DNA from: Bacteroidota bacterium
GTDB lineage: Bacteria > Bacteroidota > Bacteroidia > Flavobacteriales > Weeksellaceae
Direction: 5' to 3'
Assembly: GCA_023388015.1 (NCBI GenBank)
Contig: JAEWHB010000007.1
Span: forward strand, 1 to 22,930
Length of the DNA stretch: 22,930 nucleotides
The notes beneath the pieces are model-generated. The model saw only the letters and a list, made by a program, of their open reading frames with translations. It did no database searches and was not told the origin of the DNA. Of the stretch, positions 13,383 to 20,698 are shown in pieces; position 1 is the stretch's first letter, and each line of letters opens with the position of its first letter. The position numbers were made by a program, and so were the translations under genes.

Positions 13383-16325
13383 TCAGCTAGGTAGAAAATA
13401 AAAATTTCCATAATTAATAAACAAGTCTCCATCTATATCTAATGTAATTGTTAGATCTGATGAACTACCTGCATAATATCGGAAATTACAACTTGAAGAA
13501 TTATTAATAAAATCCCCCTTAATTATTAAGAATGAATTGTAGTTGTCATTTCTTATTGAAATGGCAGAAGAAAAAGTACTTTCAATAATTAAATCTTTAC
13601 CAATTATAAAAGGATCAACAAAAGAGCCTAAAGAATTATTAGTAGCCATACGCATATTTCCATTTACACGACGAAAAATTAAATTACCATGCGTAATATT
13701 TCCATTAAAACCATTTGAGAAAAGCGTAAATGTTCCAGATCCAGAATAGTCAACAATGAGATTGCCAAAATATGCATCAATTCCATTAAATTCTGTAGCT
13801 GAAAGCCCTCCGAATCCGTTTTGTGCTGTAATGAAATTTCCATTGCTAACATCTTTCACGATAAAGTTTGAATCAGGGTGAAAAACCTCAGTGCCTCTAA
13901 ATAGTGATAGAGCTAATGGGTTAGAAGAATAAGAAACATTGAAGGTACCGCCATTTTCAATTTCAAAAATACCTGAGTCACTAATTGTTAGTAAAGAGTT
14001 TTGATTTACAATACCATTTGTTTTAATCAAAAGGCTTGAAACTGTTAGGCCATTTGTATTTGAATGAGTCAGAATTCCTCCATTTTGAATAATTAATTTT
14101 GCGAGATTCCAAGAACCAGTAGTGTTAAAATTTATATTATGTAAAATATTAATTTCATCTATTGTTCCACTTGGAGGTGATCCTGGATTATTATCCCATC
14201 CATCTGATGTCATCTTTCTCCATCCCGCTGTTAGCCAATTTCCATTGCTTGTTGTTTCCCATGAGCCAATTGTGATTTCGCTAACATTCACCGTTACACT
14301 CCCAGACCAAGCACTATAATTTCCTGCCGCAGCTTGTGTCAGGTTAATCGTGGTTGAACCAGCCGCAACTCCCGTAACCAATCCACTAGCATCTACACTT
14401 GCTACGGATGGATTTAGGGATGTAAAAGTCATCGTTCCTGAGGAGTTTGAAGATATACTTGCTGTAGATCCGATTGAAAGGTTCATTGAAGCTGGCGTGA
14501 TGGTGGGCGAAGCAGGCGTAATGTCACCGTTTCCTGTTCCATTAGCCAATGAATAATTGGTAGCCAAACCGTCATTTGTTCCATTTTCCAATGTGTAGGT
14601 AATGCTTGCAGGCTTATTTGTTCCAACGTTTGCGTCTGCAAAAGTTCCGGTTGCACTTACTGTTAGGGTTTCTGTTCCAATCAAGCCGGATAGCGAGCCT
14701 GGCGTAATAGTTCCCGTAGAATTGTTTCCGTCATAAACTTTAGGTGCTATGGTAGCTGCCGATATTGTTAACGCTTTTGCAGTAATATTTCCCTGCAATC
14801 CTATTGGTTGCGTTAAAGTATAATTCCCCGCATCAGCACCGGAAATTGTATATCCGGAAACGGTTACCGCTTTGTTGTTTCCGACATTTTTATTATTGAA
14901 TGTGGCAGAATAAGTACCGGAAAGATTTACGACATCGGAATTGACTATTCCATTCAGTGCGGGAGTGCCTCCTAAACTGGCAGTTGTATTACCGTCGTAA
15001 ACTTTATTGTTAACGGTTAAACCTGTAATCGTTAGGGCTTTTGGAGTCACTGTGCTGTTTGGTACTGAGATATTCGCAGTGGTTGTTCCGTCACTTAAAT
15101 TGACATTTCCGGAATAAGTTCCAACATCTGTGGTACTTGCCAAACGAATATATACCGTTCCACTTGCGCTTCCTCCTGAAATCGCATAATTCAAAGAAGT
15201 GGAGTAAGTACCTCCGGAAGTTGTAGCAATTTCAAATCCCGCCGGTGGTGTTACCGTTATTTGTGACCCGATAAGATTAGCCCCCGTAAAAGAAAAGTTT
15301 CGATTTGTGGAGACGCTGCCATATTCTGCTGTCATTGCGGTTATGGAACCTGTTGTTGTTATAGATGGTAATGTGGACTGCCACTGCGCAAACAAGTTCG
15401 TATTGTTTGCAGGAATAGTAAAACTTCCGCCGGATGCATAGGAAGTTCCACTTCCGTCAGAAGCTGTATTCCATCCTGTGAAAGTATATCCTGCTCTCGA
15501 AAATCCAGTATCGTCTGCTAATGTAATATTAGAATTATAGTCTCCAGTTTGTGTGGTAGGTGCTGTTCCTGTTCCTCCGTTTATATCATAACTAACATTA
15601 TATTGATTGATGCTCCATTGTGCAAATAAGTCCATGTCAGCTAAGAAATCATAATTTGCACCATTTGCATAAGATGTCCCGCTGTTATCGGCAGCTGTGT
15701 TCCAATGGTCAAAACTATATCCTGTTCTCGTAAAAGTATTAGCTGTTAGCGCGGTGGTTGTAGAAGCTGTTTGGGTATAATCTGCTCCAGTTCCGCCAGT
15801 TCCTCCACCATTGGCACCGTTGCCTTTGAAAGTTACTGTATTTCCAGATATAGCAGTAATATTAATTGTTCCCAATCCTACATTACTACCTTTATTAAAG
15901 TAAATTCTAATGTAACGATATTCTGAATCAATGGGGGCAGTTGTAGTGAAATTATGAATACTATTTTGTGAGCCAATAACAGTAAATGTTTGAATCTCAT
16001 TATAACTACTTCCATCTCCAGATCCTTGTATGTTAAAAGAAGATGTCGAGTTTCCACCAATCATTTTTACACCAATTGACACAGTCTCAGCGGGGCTATC
16101 AAAATATACAAGCATATAATCACCTGTGTTGTCAAATCTAAGTCTATAAGGGGTGTGAGATTCCGCATAGTCAGTTCCTAAGCCGGATTGAGATAGTCCG
16201 GTAATATTAGGAATGTCTGCTCGAACAGTAGCAATAAAATCAAAAGGAAGATTTGTCTGCCCGCAAACCATTTGACCGAGTCCGAGGAATAGTACACTTA
16301 AAAAAAATAAAAATTTAAATTTCAT
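13383..16325 (-). CDS. N-terminal part of a split giant T9SS surface protein with repeat domains
   Basis: This part has 980 residues: a signal peptide (1-22, MVCG before QTNLPF), a beta-sandwich-like first domain to about 160, and two Listeria-Bacteroides (InlB B-type/Flg_new) repeats at about 162-313 marked by GYSFDHWNTAADNSGTSY and GYTFTGWNTASDGSGTSY. A domain near 330-430 follows, then two YDG-type units (KVYDGN at about 443 and 530) and a BIG2-like domain at about 605-680 (TPASMNLSIGS, LVTGVAAGS). Beyond that is a long, low-complexity, Asn/Ser-rich stretch typical of a beta-solenoid stem. Such repeats are modules of extended surface adhesins. It ends abruptly in a repeat strand (FYFLPS) at the TGA and has no sorting domain, so if made alone it should be exported to the periplasm but not anchored on the surface. 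Confidence 0.85.
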   Translation of the reverse strand: MKFKFLFFLSVLFLGLGQMVCGQTNLPFDFIATVRADIPNITGLSQSGLGTDYAESHTPYRLRFDNTGDYMLVYFDSPAETVSIGVKMIGGNSTSSFNIQGSGDGSSYNEIQTFTVIGSQNSIHNFTTTAPIDSEYRYIRIYFNKGSNVGLGTINITAISGNTVTFKGNGANGGGTGGTGADYTQTASTTTALTANTFTRTGYSFDHWNTAADNSGTSYANGANYDFLADMDLFAQWSINQYNVSYDINGGTGTAPTTQTGDYNSNITLADDTGFSRAGYTFTGWNTASDGSGTSYASGGSFTIPANNTNLFAQWQSTLPSITTTGSITAMTAEYGSVSTNRNFSFTGANLIGSQITVTPPAGFEIATTSGGTYSTSLNYAISGGSASGTVYIRLASTTDVGTYSGNVNLSDGTTTANISVPNSTVTPKALTITGLTVNNKVYDGNTTASLGGTPALNGIVNSDVVNLSGTYSATFNNKNVGNNKAVTVSGYTISGADAGNYTLTQPIGLQGNITAKALTISAATIAPKVYDGNNSTGTITPGSLSGLIGTETLTVSATGTFADANVGTNKPASITYTLENGTNDGLATNYSLANGTGNGDITPASPTITPASMNLSIGSTASISSNSSGTMTFTSLNPSVASVDASGLVTGVAAGSTTINLTQAAAGNYSAWSGSVTVNVSEITIGSWETTSNGNWLTAGWRKMTSDGWDNNPGSPPSGTIDEINILHNINFNTTGSWNLAKLIIQNGGILTHSNTNGLTVSSLLIKTNGIVNQNSLLTISDSGIFEIENGGTFNVSYSSNPLALSLFRGTEVFHPDSNFIVKDVSNGNFITAQNGFGGLSATEFNGIDAYFGNLIVDYSGSGTFTLFSNGFNGNITHGNLIFRRVNGNMRMATNNSLGSFVDPFIIGKDLIIESTFSSAISIRNDNYNSFLIIKGDFINNSSSCNFRYYAGSSSDLTITLDIDGDLFINYGNFYFLPS

Positions 16326-16783
16326 ATTGGAAGAGATTAGTAGGTGATGGTGACCTAACCATAAGACACAGCTTATGCTTAAAAGTCACTTAAAATATTT
16401 CTTGAAATTATGCCCAAAATTATAGGCAATGGAGGAGAGAAATGTTAGGTTTTGGTTAAGTTTAATTAATAATAAATTTGATTAGTCAGGCGGCAAATCT
16501 AAGTAGAAAAATCAAAAAAAATTAAAATAAATTAAATGTGGAAGTGAATTTAATAGCTTAATCTTTAGTAGTTAAGCCTGCTTTTCTGTTGGGGAAAGGA
16601 ATTGACGGTTTTAATTGGAGTTCAAAAGAAAACTCAGATTAAATGATTGTCAAGAATTTCGGCAGTTGTCAGTTCTTTGGAAATCACAAAATGTTGGATG
16701 CAACCCCTGTTGGGAACCCAAGCGCAGTACGGAATGGCGCAGGGATTTCTGTTCAATTTTAATAAGAAAACAAAAAGAGAATT
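16326..16783. other. Intergenic region between the Cys-rich T9SS gene and the giant gene
   Basis: About 460 bp without a convincing gene. The half next to 16325 is AT-rich and carries a -7-like element (16415-16422). The other half includes a small plus-strand frame at 16643-16762 (39 codons from ATG) ending NGAGISVQF before TAA. The terminal Phe and the richer GC content recall the end of an outer-membrane beta-barrel protein, so a gene remnant is possible, but the signal is weak. Confidence 0.4.
16415..16422 (-). promoter_or_regulatory. Candidate -7 element for the giant surface-protein operon
   Basis: On the minus strand this reads TAATTTTG, matching TAnnTTTG, 89 bp upstream of the ATG at 16325. 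No TTG or TTTG occurs at the expected 17-23 bp further upstream, so only half of the promoter signature is present. A terminator closes the preceding unit at 16784-16820, so a promoter is needed somewhere in this interval. Confidence 0.35.
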
Positions 16784-16820
16784 AAAAAAAAAGCAGAGAT
16801 TGAAATGAATCAACCTCTGC
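16784..16820 (-). terminator. Rho-independent terminator after the Cys-rich T9SS gene
   Basis: GCAGAG (16793-16798) pairs with CTCTGC (16815-16820). After one mismatch the stem continues TTGA (16800-16803) with TCAA (16810-16813), around a 6-nt loop. On the minus strand the stem is followed by nine T (16792-16784). It lies 26 bp past the stop of the gene at 16846-17775. Confidence 0.9.
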
Positions 16821-16845
16821 AGGAATTTTAGAAATTCGTATGAAT

Positions 16846-17775
16846 TTAGTTTCTCACCACTTTCTTGGTAAATGATTTACCAGATTCCGTGGTACCTTTG
16901 ATTACATAAGTACCTTTTGGAAGATGGGAAAGATCTAATTGTGTAGATGTTTTGGTTTGGGTTTTTACAACTTTCCCAGACGCATCATAAGTCGTAACAT
17001 TTTTCACTTTTTCTGAGAATTTAAATGTTCCTTTACTTGGGTTAGGGAAAATTTGAACATCAGAAATAGAATGGTCAAAAGCAACGCCTAAAGTCTCTTC
17101 GCAAGACTCTGTACAAGTATCATCACATGGAACAGTTTCGATTTCAAAGCTCAAAGTATTGTTAAGAGCATCTCCAATCGACCAACAACCTGTGTCTCCG
17201 TCAGCAGTTCCTCTCATCATAAAAGTACGAGTGTTATCTGTCAAAGTACTGTTGCAGACATTCAAATCAAATTGTACAGTAACGGGCTCACCACAATCCA
17301 TATCCATGTCGCCATAGTTGTTACTTGGGTCTCCGTCGTTGACTGTCGCGCCACTACAGCAGGAATTTCCGGAAGAGGCGTCAAAATAAAAACCTTGCCC
17401 ACCTGTTACACCAGCTGAACATGAAGCACCTGTACAAGTTGGGAAATCGCTCCATCCGGCCGGCATTATGATTCCGGTAACGGAAACACCTTCTCCCTCA
17501 GGGAAAAACAATCCATGGAACCAGTTCTCTCCAGGGCTTTGATCCCAACGGATGTTAGAAACCGTAACACGAAGTTTAGTAACACCACAAGGATCTGTAC
17601 ATACAATATTTCCATCGATGATTTCAGAACCCGTACTTCCAGGTAAGAATTCGATAGAAACTTCGGGTGTGATACCACAAGTACTGAAACGACCAGTGGT
17701 GGTCACGTCAACAACAGTTTGTGCGGCTACGAATTGAAAACCAGCCAATATAAGGAATAGAATTTTTTTATACAT
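16846..17775 (-). CDS. Cysteine-rich T9SS-sorted secreted protein
   Basis: The protein has 309 residues: a signal peptide (1-18, cleaving before QTVVDV), a body of ~210 residues with 13 cysteines including a CC pair, and Asp/Gly-rich loops (NYGDMDMDCGEPVTVQF). A type A T9SS sorting domain occupies about 233-309: VQIFPNPSKGTFKF, then TTYDASGKVVKT, LPKGTYVIKG and a Lys/Arg-rich end (SFTKKVVRN). Export is by Sec and then through the outer membrane by T9SS. The many cysteines suggest a disulfide-stiffened fold suited to the outside of the cell; no enzyme motif is recognised. It follows the gene at 17821-18201 by 45 bp with no T-tailed terminator between, so cotranscription is likely, and is closed by the terminator at 16784-16820. 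Confidence 0.87.
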   Translation of the reverse strand: MYKKILFLILAGFQFVAAQTVVDVTTTGRFSTCGITPEVSIEFLPGSTGSEIIDGNIVCTDPCGVTKLRVTVSNIRWDQSPGENWFHGLFFPEGEGVSVTGIIMPAGWSDFPTCTGASCSAGVTGGQGFYFDASSGNSCCSGATVNDGDPSNNYGDMDMDCGEPVTVQFDLNVCNSTLTDNTRTFMMRGTADGDTGCWSIGDALNNTLSFEIETVPCDDTCTESCEETLGVAFDHSISDVQIFPNPSKGTFKFSEKVKNVTTYDASGKVVKTQTKTSTQLDLSHLPKGTYVIKGTTESGKSFTKKVVRN

Positions 17776-17814
17776 TTTAAATAGTTTAATGTTTGTTTAA
17801 TTATGAAATTTAAT

Positions 17815-17830
17815 TTCCAATTAATTGGAA
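17815..17830. promoter_or_regulatory. 16-bp perfect palindrome at the end of the small secreted gene
   Basis: TTCCAATTAATTGGAA is a perfect palindrome that covers the stop codon of the gene at 17821-18201, 40 bp before the next gene's start. It has no following T run, so it is not an obvious terminator. It could bind a dimeric regulator or affect RNA stability. AT-rich palindromes of this size can also occur by chance. Confidence 0.3.
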
Positions 17831-18201
17831 TTCAGATCCAAATGTTGCTGTAAAAGTGCACGAATGGGTCTGATGGCATCGTTGTCACGGTTTCCATAAT
17901 GTTCACAGATAAATACCTTGTCCGCTTTGCTTATCGCCGGATTGTAAAGCGCCTTCAAAATCGAACTGCGATAATAAAACATTTTGGATGCTACTTCATC
18001 TGAATCATTGATGGATTCAAGCAAATCAACAGTGCTTTCAGGTAAAACCGTACTTTTACTATCCTGTAACAAATAAAATAATTTGTCGTGGATTTCGTTT
18101 CCAGGCAAAGAACTTTGCCGATTATCAGATGTGTTCTGAGCAAATGCAAATGCCGAAAAAAGCATAACTGCATTCAATAAAATAAAACGTTTTAAACTCA
18201 T
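17821..18201 (-). CDS. Small secreted protein of unknown function
   Basis: The product has 126 residues: a signal peptide (1-21, AFA before QNTSDN), then a polar, mostly helical-looking mature protein of about 105 residues with one Cys (FICEHYGN). Blocks such as HDKLFYLLQDSK, ESINDSDEVASKMFYYRSSILKALYN and IRPIRALLQQHLDL alternate charged and hydrophobic residues as amphipathic helices do. No sorting domain, lipobox or catalytic motif is visible, so a periplasmic or released protein is most likely. It is the first gene of the minus-strand block and probably shares a transcript with the Cys-rich T9SS gene. I do not recognise the family. Confidence 0.75.
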   Translation of the reverse strand: MSLKRFILLNAVMLFSAFAFAQNTSDNRQSSLPGNEIHDKLFYLLQDSKSTVLPESTVDLLESINDSDEVASKMFYYRSSILKALYNPAISKADKVFICEHYGNRDNDAIRPIRALLQQHLDLNSN

Positions 18202-18532
18202 GTGTTAATAAGATTAACAGTTAATAAAATGTAATTAATTCTTACAAACTTAAATATTTTATTAACATACACCTTAAATATTAACAGAGTAATCAAGAAA
18301 TTTTTATGCAAGAAATAAGTTTAATTTAGGAAGTAGTGTTCAGGTAAAATCCAAAAGTGGATTTCGTCAATAATTACTCCGCTGTCGGGATAATATTTAG
18401 ATTGAATTTAAACAAATTCATACACTTATTAAAATAGAACGCAATTCATTTTTTAAAAATGCAGTAGGAATTAATGCTTTAGAATTATTAATTATTTTAA
18501 AAGAATGATTCAAAAAAATTAAGCCCAATTTT
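18202..18532. other. Intergenic region downstream of the DUF4126 gene
   Basis: An AT-rich stretch of 331 bp with no supported gene. It holds the -7-like element at 18245-18252 and a 7-bp inverted repeat AAATCCA/TGGATTT (18347-18353 and 18358-18364, 4-nt loop). Read on the minus strand that hairpin is followed by only a few T, making it at best a weak terminator for the DUF4126 transcript. I see nothing else in it. Confidence 0.5.
18245..18252 (-). promoter_or_regulatory. Candidate -7 element for the small secreted / Cys-rich T9SS unit
   Basis: On the minus strand this reads TAAGTTTG, an exact TAnnTTTG, 43 bp upstream of the ATG at 18201, which would give a leader of about 35-40 nt. No clear -33 TTG is found at the usual distance. 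Confidence 0.42.
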
Positions 18533-19120
18533 TTATTCCTCCGCCAGCAACTTCCGGCTTTTCTTCCACAGTCTGTACACAAAATAAAGTACGATCAGCA
18601 CAAAAACAAAGGCAAGCGGCGCCCAGATAAATGAAGTCAGACTCAGCACAGAAGCCGCAGCGGTTTCGCCTGTATTGACCACAAAATTACCTGTCCCGCC
18701 CGTTGTTCCCGTAGAAACGGCCCTTGTCGCGGCAGTCGTTCCGCTTACTGCAGCAGCCGTTCCGCCACCGGCAATGATAGCCAGCGCCCAAGTAGCAACT
18801 TCGCCCATATCGAGCAGGGTGGAAGCCATCAGAATGGTTCCCGCAACTGCGGCGAGTGGCACTGCAATCGTGTCCAGGAGATTGTCCACAATCGGAACAT
18901 AATAGCCGGCAACTTCAATCAAGGTGGCAACACCCAGCGTAATCATCGCCGGCCAGCTGCCCACCCATTGCCAACTCTCATTCAAGTCCAGCAAATCTGC
19001 TCCGAAGTGCGCACCAATGCTCAATGCAAATAGCGGCACAAATACCCTGAATCCGGCAGAAGCAGCCAATCCGATTCCTAAAAAAAAGGACATAATGGTC
19101 GATGAGTCAAGAAATTCCAT
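18533..19120 (-). CDS. DUF4126 family integral membrane protein
   Basis: The 195-residue polytopic membrane protein begins with the helix SFFLGIGLAASAGFRVFVPLF, the hallmark opening of the DUF4126 family, followed by helices around PAMITLGVATLIEVAGYYVP and IAVPLAAVAGTILMAS. A Gly/Ala/Thr-rich segment follows (GGGTAAAVSGTTAATRA), and a final helix (FVFVLIVLYFVYRLW) leads into a basic tail (KKSRKLLAEE). The Pro and Gly-rich small-residue helices suggest tight packing. No function is established for the family that I know of. It is transcribed away from the SanA-like gene; the second composite repeat array lies in the shared upstream region, starting 42 bp from its start codon. Confidence 0.88.
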   Translation of the reverse strand: MEFLDSSTIMSFFLGIGLAASAGFRVFVPLFALSIGAHFGADLLDLNESWQWVGSWPAMITLGVATLIEVAGYYVPIVDNLLDTIAVPLAAVAGTILMASTLLDMGEVATWALAIIAGGGTAAAVSGTTAATRAVSTGTTGGTGNFVVNTGETAAASVLSLTSFIWAPLAFVFVLIVLYFVYRLWKKSRKLLAEE

Positions 19121-19161
19121 GCGGTAAGTTGTTAAAATTAAAATAAAGATACATTTTTTTT

Positions 19162-19356
19162 GAATGATTGAATAATAGAATGATTGAATAATAGAATGAT
19201 GAATAATTGAATTTTTAACCTGAAACTTGAAACCTTAAACTTTAAAACTTTAAACTTTAAACTTTAAACTTTAAACTTTAAACCTGAAACCTGAAACCTG
19301 AAACCTGAAACCTGAAACCTTAAACCTTAAACCTAAAACCTGAAACCTGAAACCTC
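19162..19356 (+). repeat. Composite octamer/heptamer intergenic repeat, copy 2
   Basis: From 19162 an 8-bp periodic array runs to about 19211 with units such as TGAATGAT, TGAATAAT and AGAATGAT; the 16-mer GAATGATTGAATAATA is present twice in perfect tandem (19162-19177 and 19178-19193). From 19216 twenty heptamers follow to 19356, changing along the array from mainly AAACTTT (19237-19279) to mainly AAACCTG (19280-19314 and 19336-19349). Only one unit (19244-19251) has an extra base. Same order and orientation as at 764-845; not a CRISPR array, since there are no spacers. Confidence 0.9.
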
Positions 19357-19413
19357 ACTCCTCCATTTGCTTATTTTTTCCGACCTTCGGTCATCGAAAC
19401 TGGACTTTGAAAA

Positions 19414-20070
19414 ATGAAAACGATATTCAGAAGATTTTGGAAATTAATGCTCGGGGGAATTATCCTCTTTACCACCACGATTTTATTGTCGAATTATTGG
19501 GTGACCAAGCAAGCCGAAGGTAAAACCTTTGACAGTATTGTGGAAGTGCCCGACAATCCGACCGGACTGGTGCTCGGAACCAGCAAACGCGTGCGTGGAG
19601 GTGGAGAAAATCTTTATTTCAAATACCGGATGCAAGCCGCTGTGGAACTCTTCAAAGCCGGCAAAATCAAATTCATCATCGTAAGCGGCGATAATTCCAT
19701 CATGGAATACAATGAAACCCGCGACATGAAAAATGCACTCATCCAAATGGGCATTCCCGAAGACAAAATTGTCGAGGATTTTGCAGGTTTCAGTACACTC
19801 GACTCGGTGCTCAGAGCCAAAGAAGTATTTGGCCAAGATTCACTTACGATCATTTCCCAGCAATTTCACAATGAACGCGCAATATTTATCGGTAAAAATC
19901 ACGATATTTACGCCCTGGGATTCAATGCACGCGATGTGCCCAAAAGATACGGTACTGTAACCGTAACGCGCGAATATTTCGCAAGGGTCAAAGCCATGCT
20001 GGATGTATATATTTTGAAATCCATGCCCAAATTTTATAAGGATAAAGAACCATTTCCAAACGAAGAATGA
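19414..20070 (+). CDS. SanA/YdcF (DUF218) family membrane-anchored protein
   Basis: The 218-residue protein has one N-terminal membrane helix (about 12-28) and then a DUF218 domain on the outer side of the inner membrane. Its landmarks are GLVLGTSKRVRGGGEN (51-66), KIKFIIVSGDN (84-94), ETRDMKNALIQMGIP (101-115), DFAGFSTLDS (122-131) and ISQQFHNERA (147-156). SanA-type proteins affect envelope barrier function and vancomycin sensitivity in enterobacteria; related family members act on envelope carbohydrate steps. The precise reaction is unknown. The start ATG lies 57 bp after the heptamer array. The uridine kinase gene follows after 1 bp, so it heads a compact operon. It could be called SanA by length (about 220 residues) and the single helix. 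Confidence 0.88.
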   Translation: MKTIFRRFWKLMLGGIILFTTTILLSNYWVTKQAEGKTFDSIVEVPDNPTGLVLGTSKRVRGGGENLYFKYRMQAAVELFKAGKIKFIIVSGDNSIMEYNETRDMKNALIQMGIPEDKIVEDFAGFSTLDSVLRAKEVFGQDSLTIISQQFHNERAIFIGKNHDIYALGFNARDVPKRYGTVTVTREYFARVKAMLDVYILKSMPKFYKDKEPFPNEE

Positions 20071-20071
20071 T

Positions 20072-20698
20072 ATGCTGATAATCGGAATTGCTGGAGGCAC
20101 AGGGTCGGGAAAAACAACCGTGGTCCGCAATATTTTAAAACACCTGAACACAGAAAACGTACTGGTCGTTTCCCAGGACAATTATTACAAAGACCACAAT
20201 GAACTTTCACTGGAAGAACGCCAGAAAATCAATTTCGACCATCCGCGTTCTATTGATTTTGAACTGCTCACCGAACACGTCATGAAACTTAAAAACGGCG
20301 AAGCCATTGAGCAGCCCGTTTATTCTTTCATTACGCACAGTCGCACAGACGAAACCTTGGTTACGCCTCCAAAAAGCGTGATAATTGTCGAAGGAATTCT
20401 CGTGCTGACGAATCCTGAGCTTCGCGAATTATTTGACGTGAAAATATTTGTGCACGCGGATTCCGACGAAAGATTAATCAGAAGAATTCATCGTGATATC
20501 ACCGAACGCGGACGAGACCTGGAAGAGGTTTTGAACCGTTACCGAACTACGCTGAAACCGATGCATGAACAATTCATCGAACCTTCAAAAATTCATGCGG
20601 ACATCATCGTTCCCAACATGAAAAAGAAAAACGAAGCGGCCATCAGGCTTTTGTCAACGCTGATCAAAGACAAACTAACCACCAATATTGAATCATGA
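20072..20698 (+). CDS. udk: Uridine kinase
   Basis: This 208-residue enzyme phosphorylates uridine and cytidine to UMP and CMP in the pyrimidine salvage pathway in the cytoplasm. The P-loop GGTGSGKT is at residues 8-15. It is followed by SQDNYYKD (substrate-binding Asp and Tyr), NFDHPRSIDF, YSFITHSR, the Walker B-like VIIVEGIL and the lid element LIRRIHRDITERGRD, all in the order and at the spacing of bacterial Udk, and the length is normal. The gene begins 1 bp after the SanA-like gene and its stop overlaps the next start by 4 bp (ATGA), which implies coupled translation with the divisome gene. Confidence 0.96.
   Translation: MLIIGIAGGTGSGKTTVVRNILKHLNTENVLVVSQDNYYKDHNELSLEERQKINFDHPRSIDFELLTEHVMKLKNGEAIEQPVYSFITHSRTDETLVTPPKSVIIVEGILVLTNPELRELFDVKIFVHADSDERLIRRIHRDITERGRDLEEVLNRYRTTLKPMHEQFIEPSKIHADIIVPNMKKKNEAAIRLLSTLIKDKLTTNIES

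Larger units (their letters stand above)
10911..16325 (-). pseudogene. Giant T9SS surface-protein gene interrupted by one in-frame TGA
   Basis: The 980-codon frame from 16325 and the 792-codon frame ending at 10911 are in the same reading frame, separated only by a TGA at 13383-13385 and 31 open codons. Joined, they give 1804 residues with every expected part once: signal peptide, repeat domains, shared module and T9SS sorting domain. Across the stop the protein keeps one beta-repeat pattern: DLTITLDIDGDLFI before it aligns with NFTLNLKGNLFI after it, placing the stop where the preceding repeat has Ser (TCA to TGA is one change). Genes elsewhere in the window end in TGA (RDD, mpl, mutA), so reassignment of TGA is unlikely. 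A recent nonsense mutation, a sequencing error or readthrough remain possible. Confidence 0.82.

Noticed and set aside
13383..13385. TGA read as a sense codon through genetic-code change
   Set aside because: Several intact genes in the window (RDD, mpl, mutA) end in TGA, so TGA is a normal stop here.
6919..16325. Polymorphic toxin (Rhs-like) interpretation of the large proteins
   Set aside because: Both end in a conserved T9SS sorting domain, not a variable toxin tip, and no immunity-like gene follows.
19216..19356. Regular repeats suggesting a CRISPR array
   Set aside because: Units are 7 bp, directly adjacent and without spacers; no cas genes nearby.
19392..19402. GACC-TTC-GGTC hairpin as a terminator of the DUF4126 or repeat region
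   Set aside because: It has only four pairs and no T run on the 3' side of either strand; DUF4126 is transcribed away from it.
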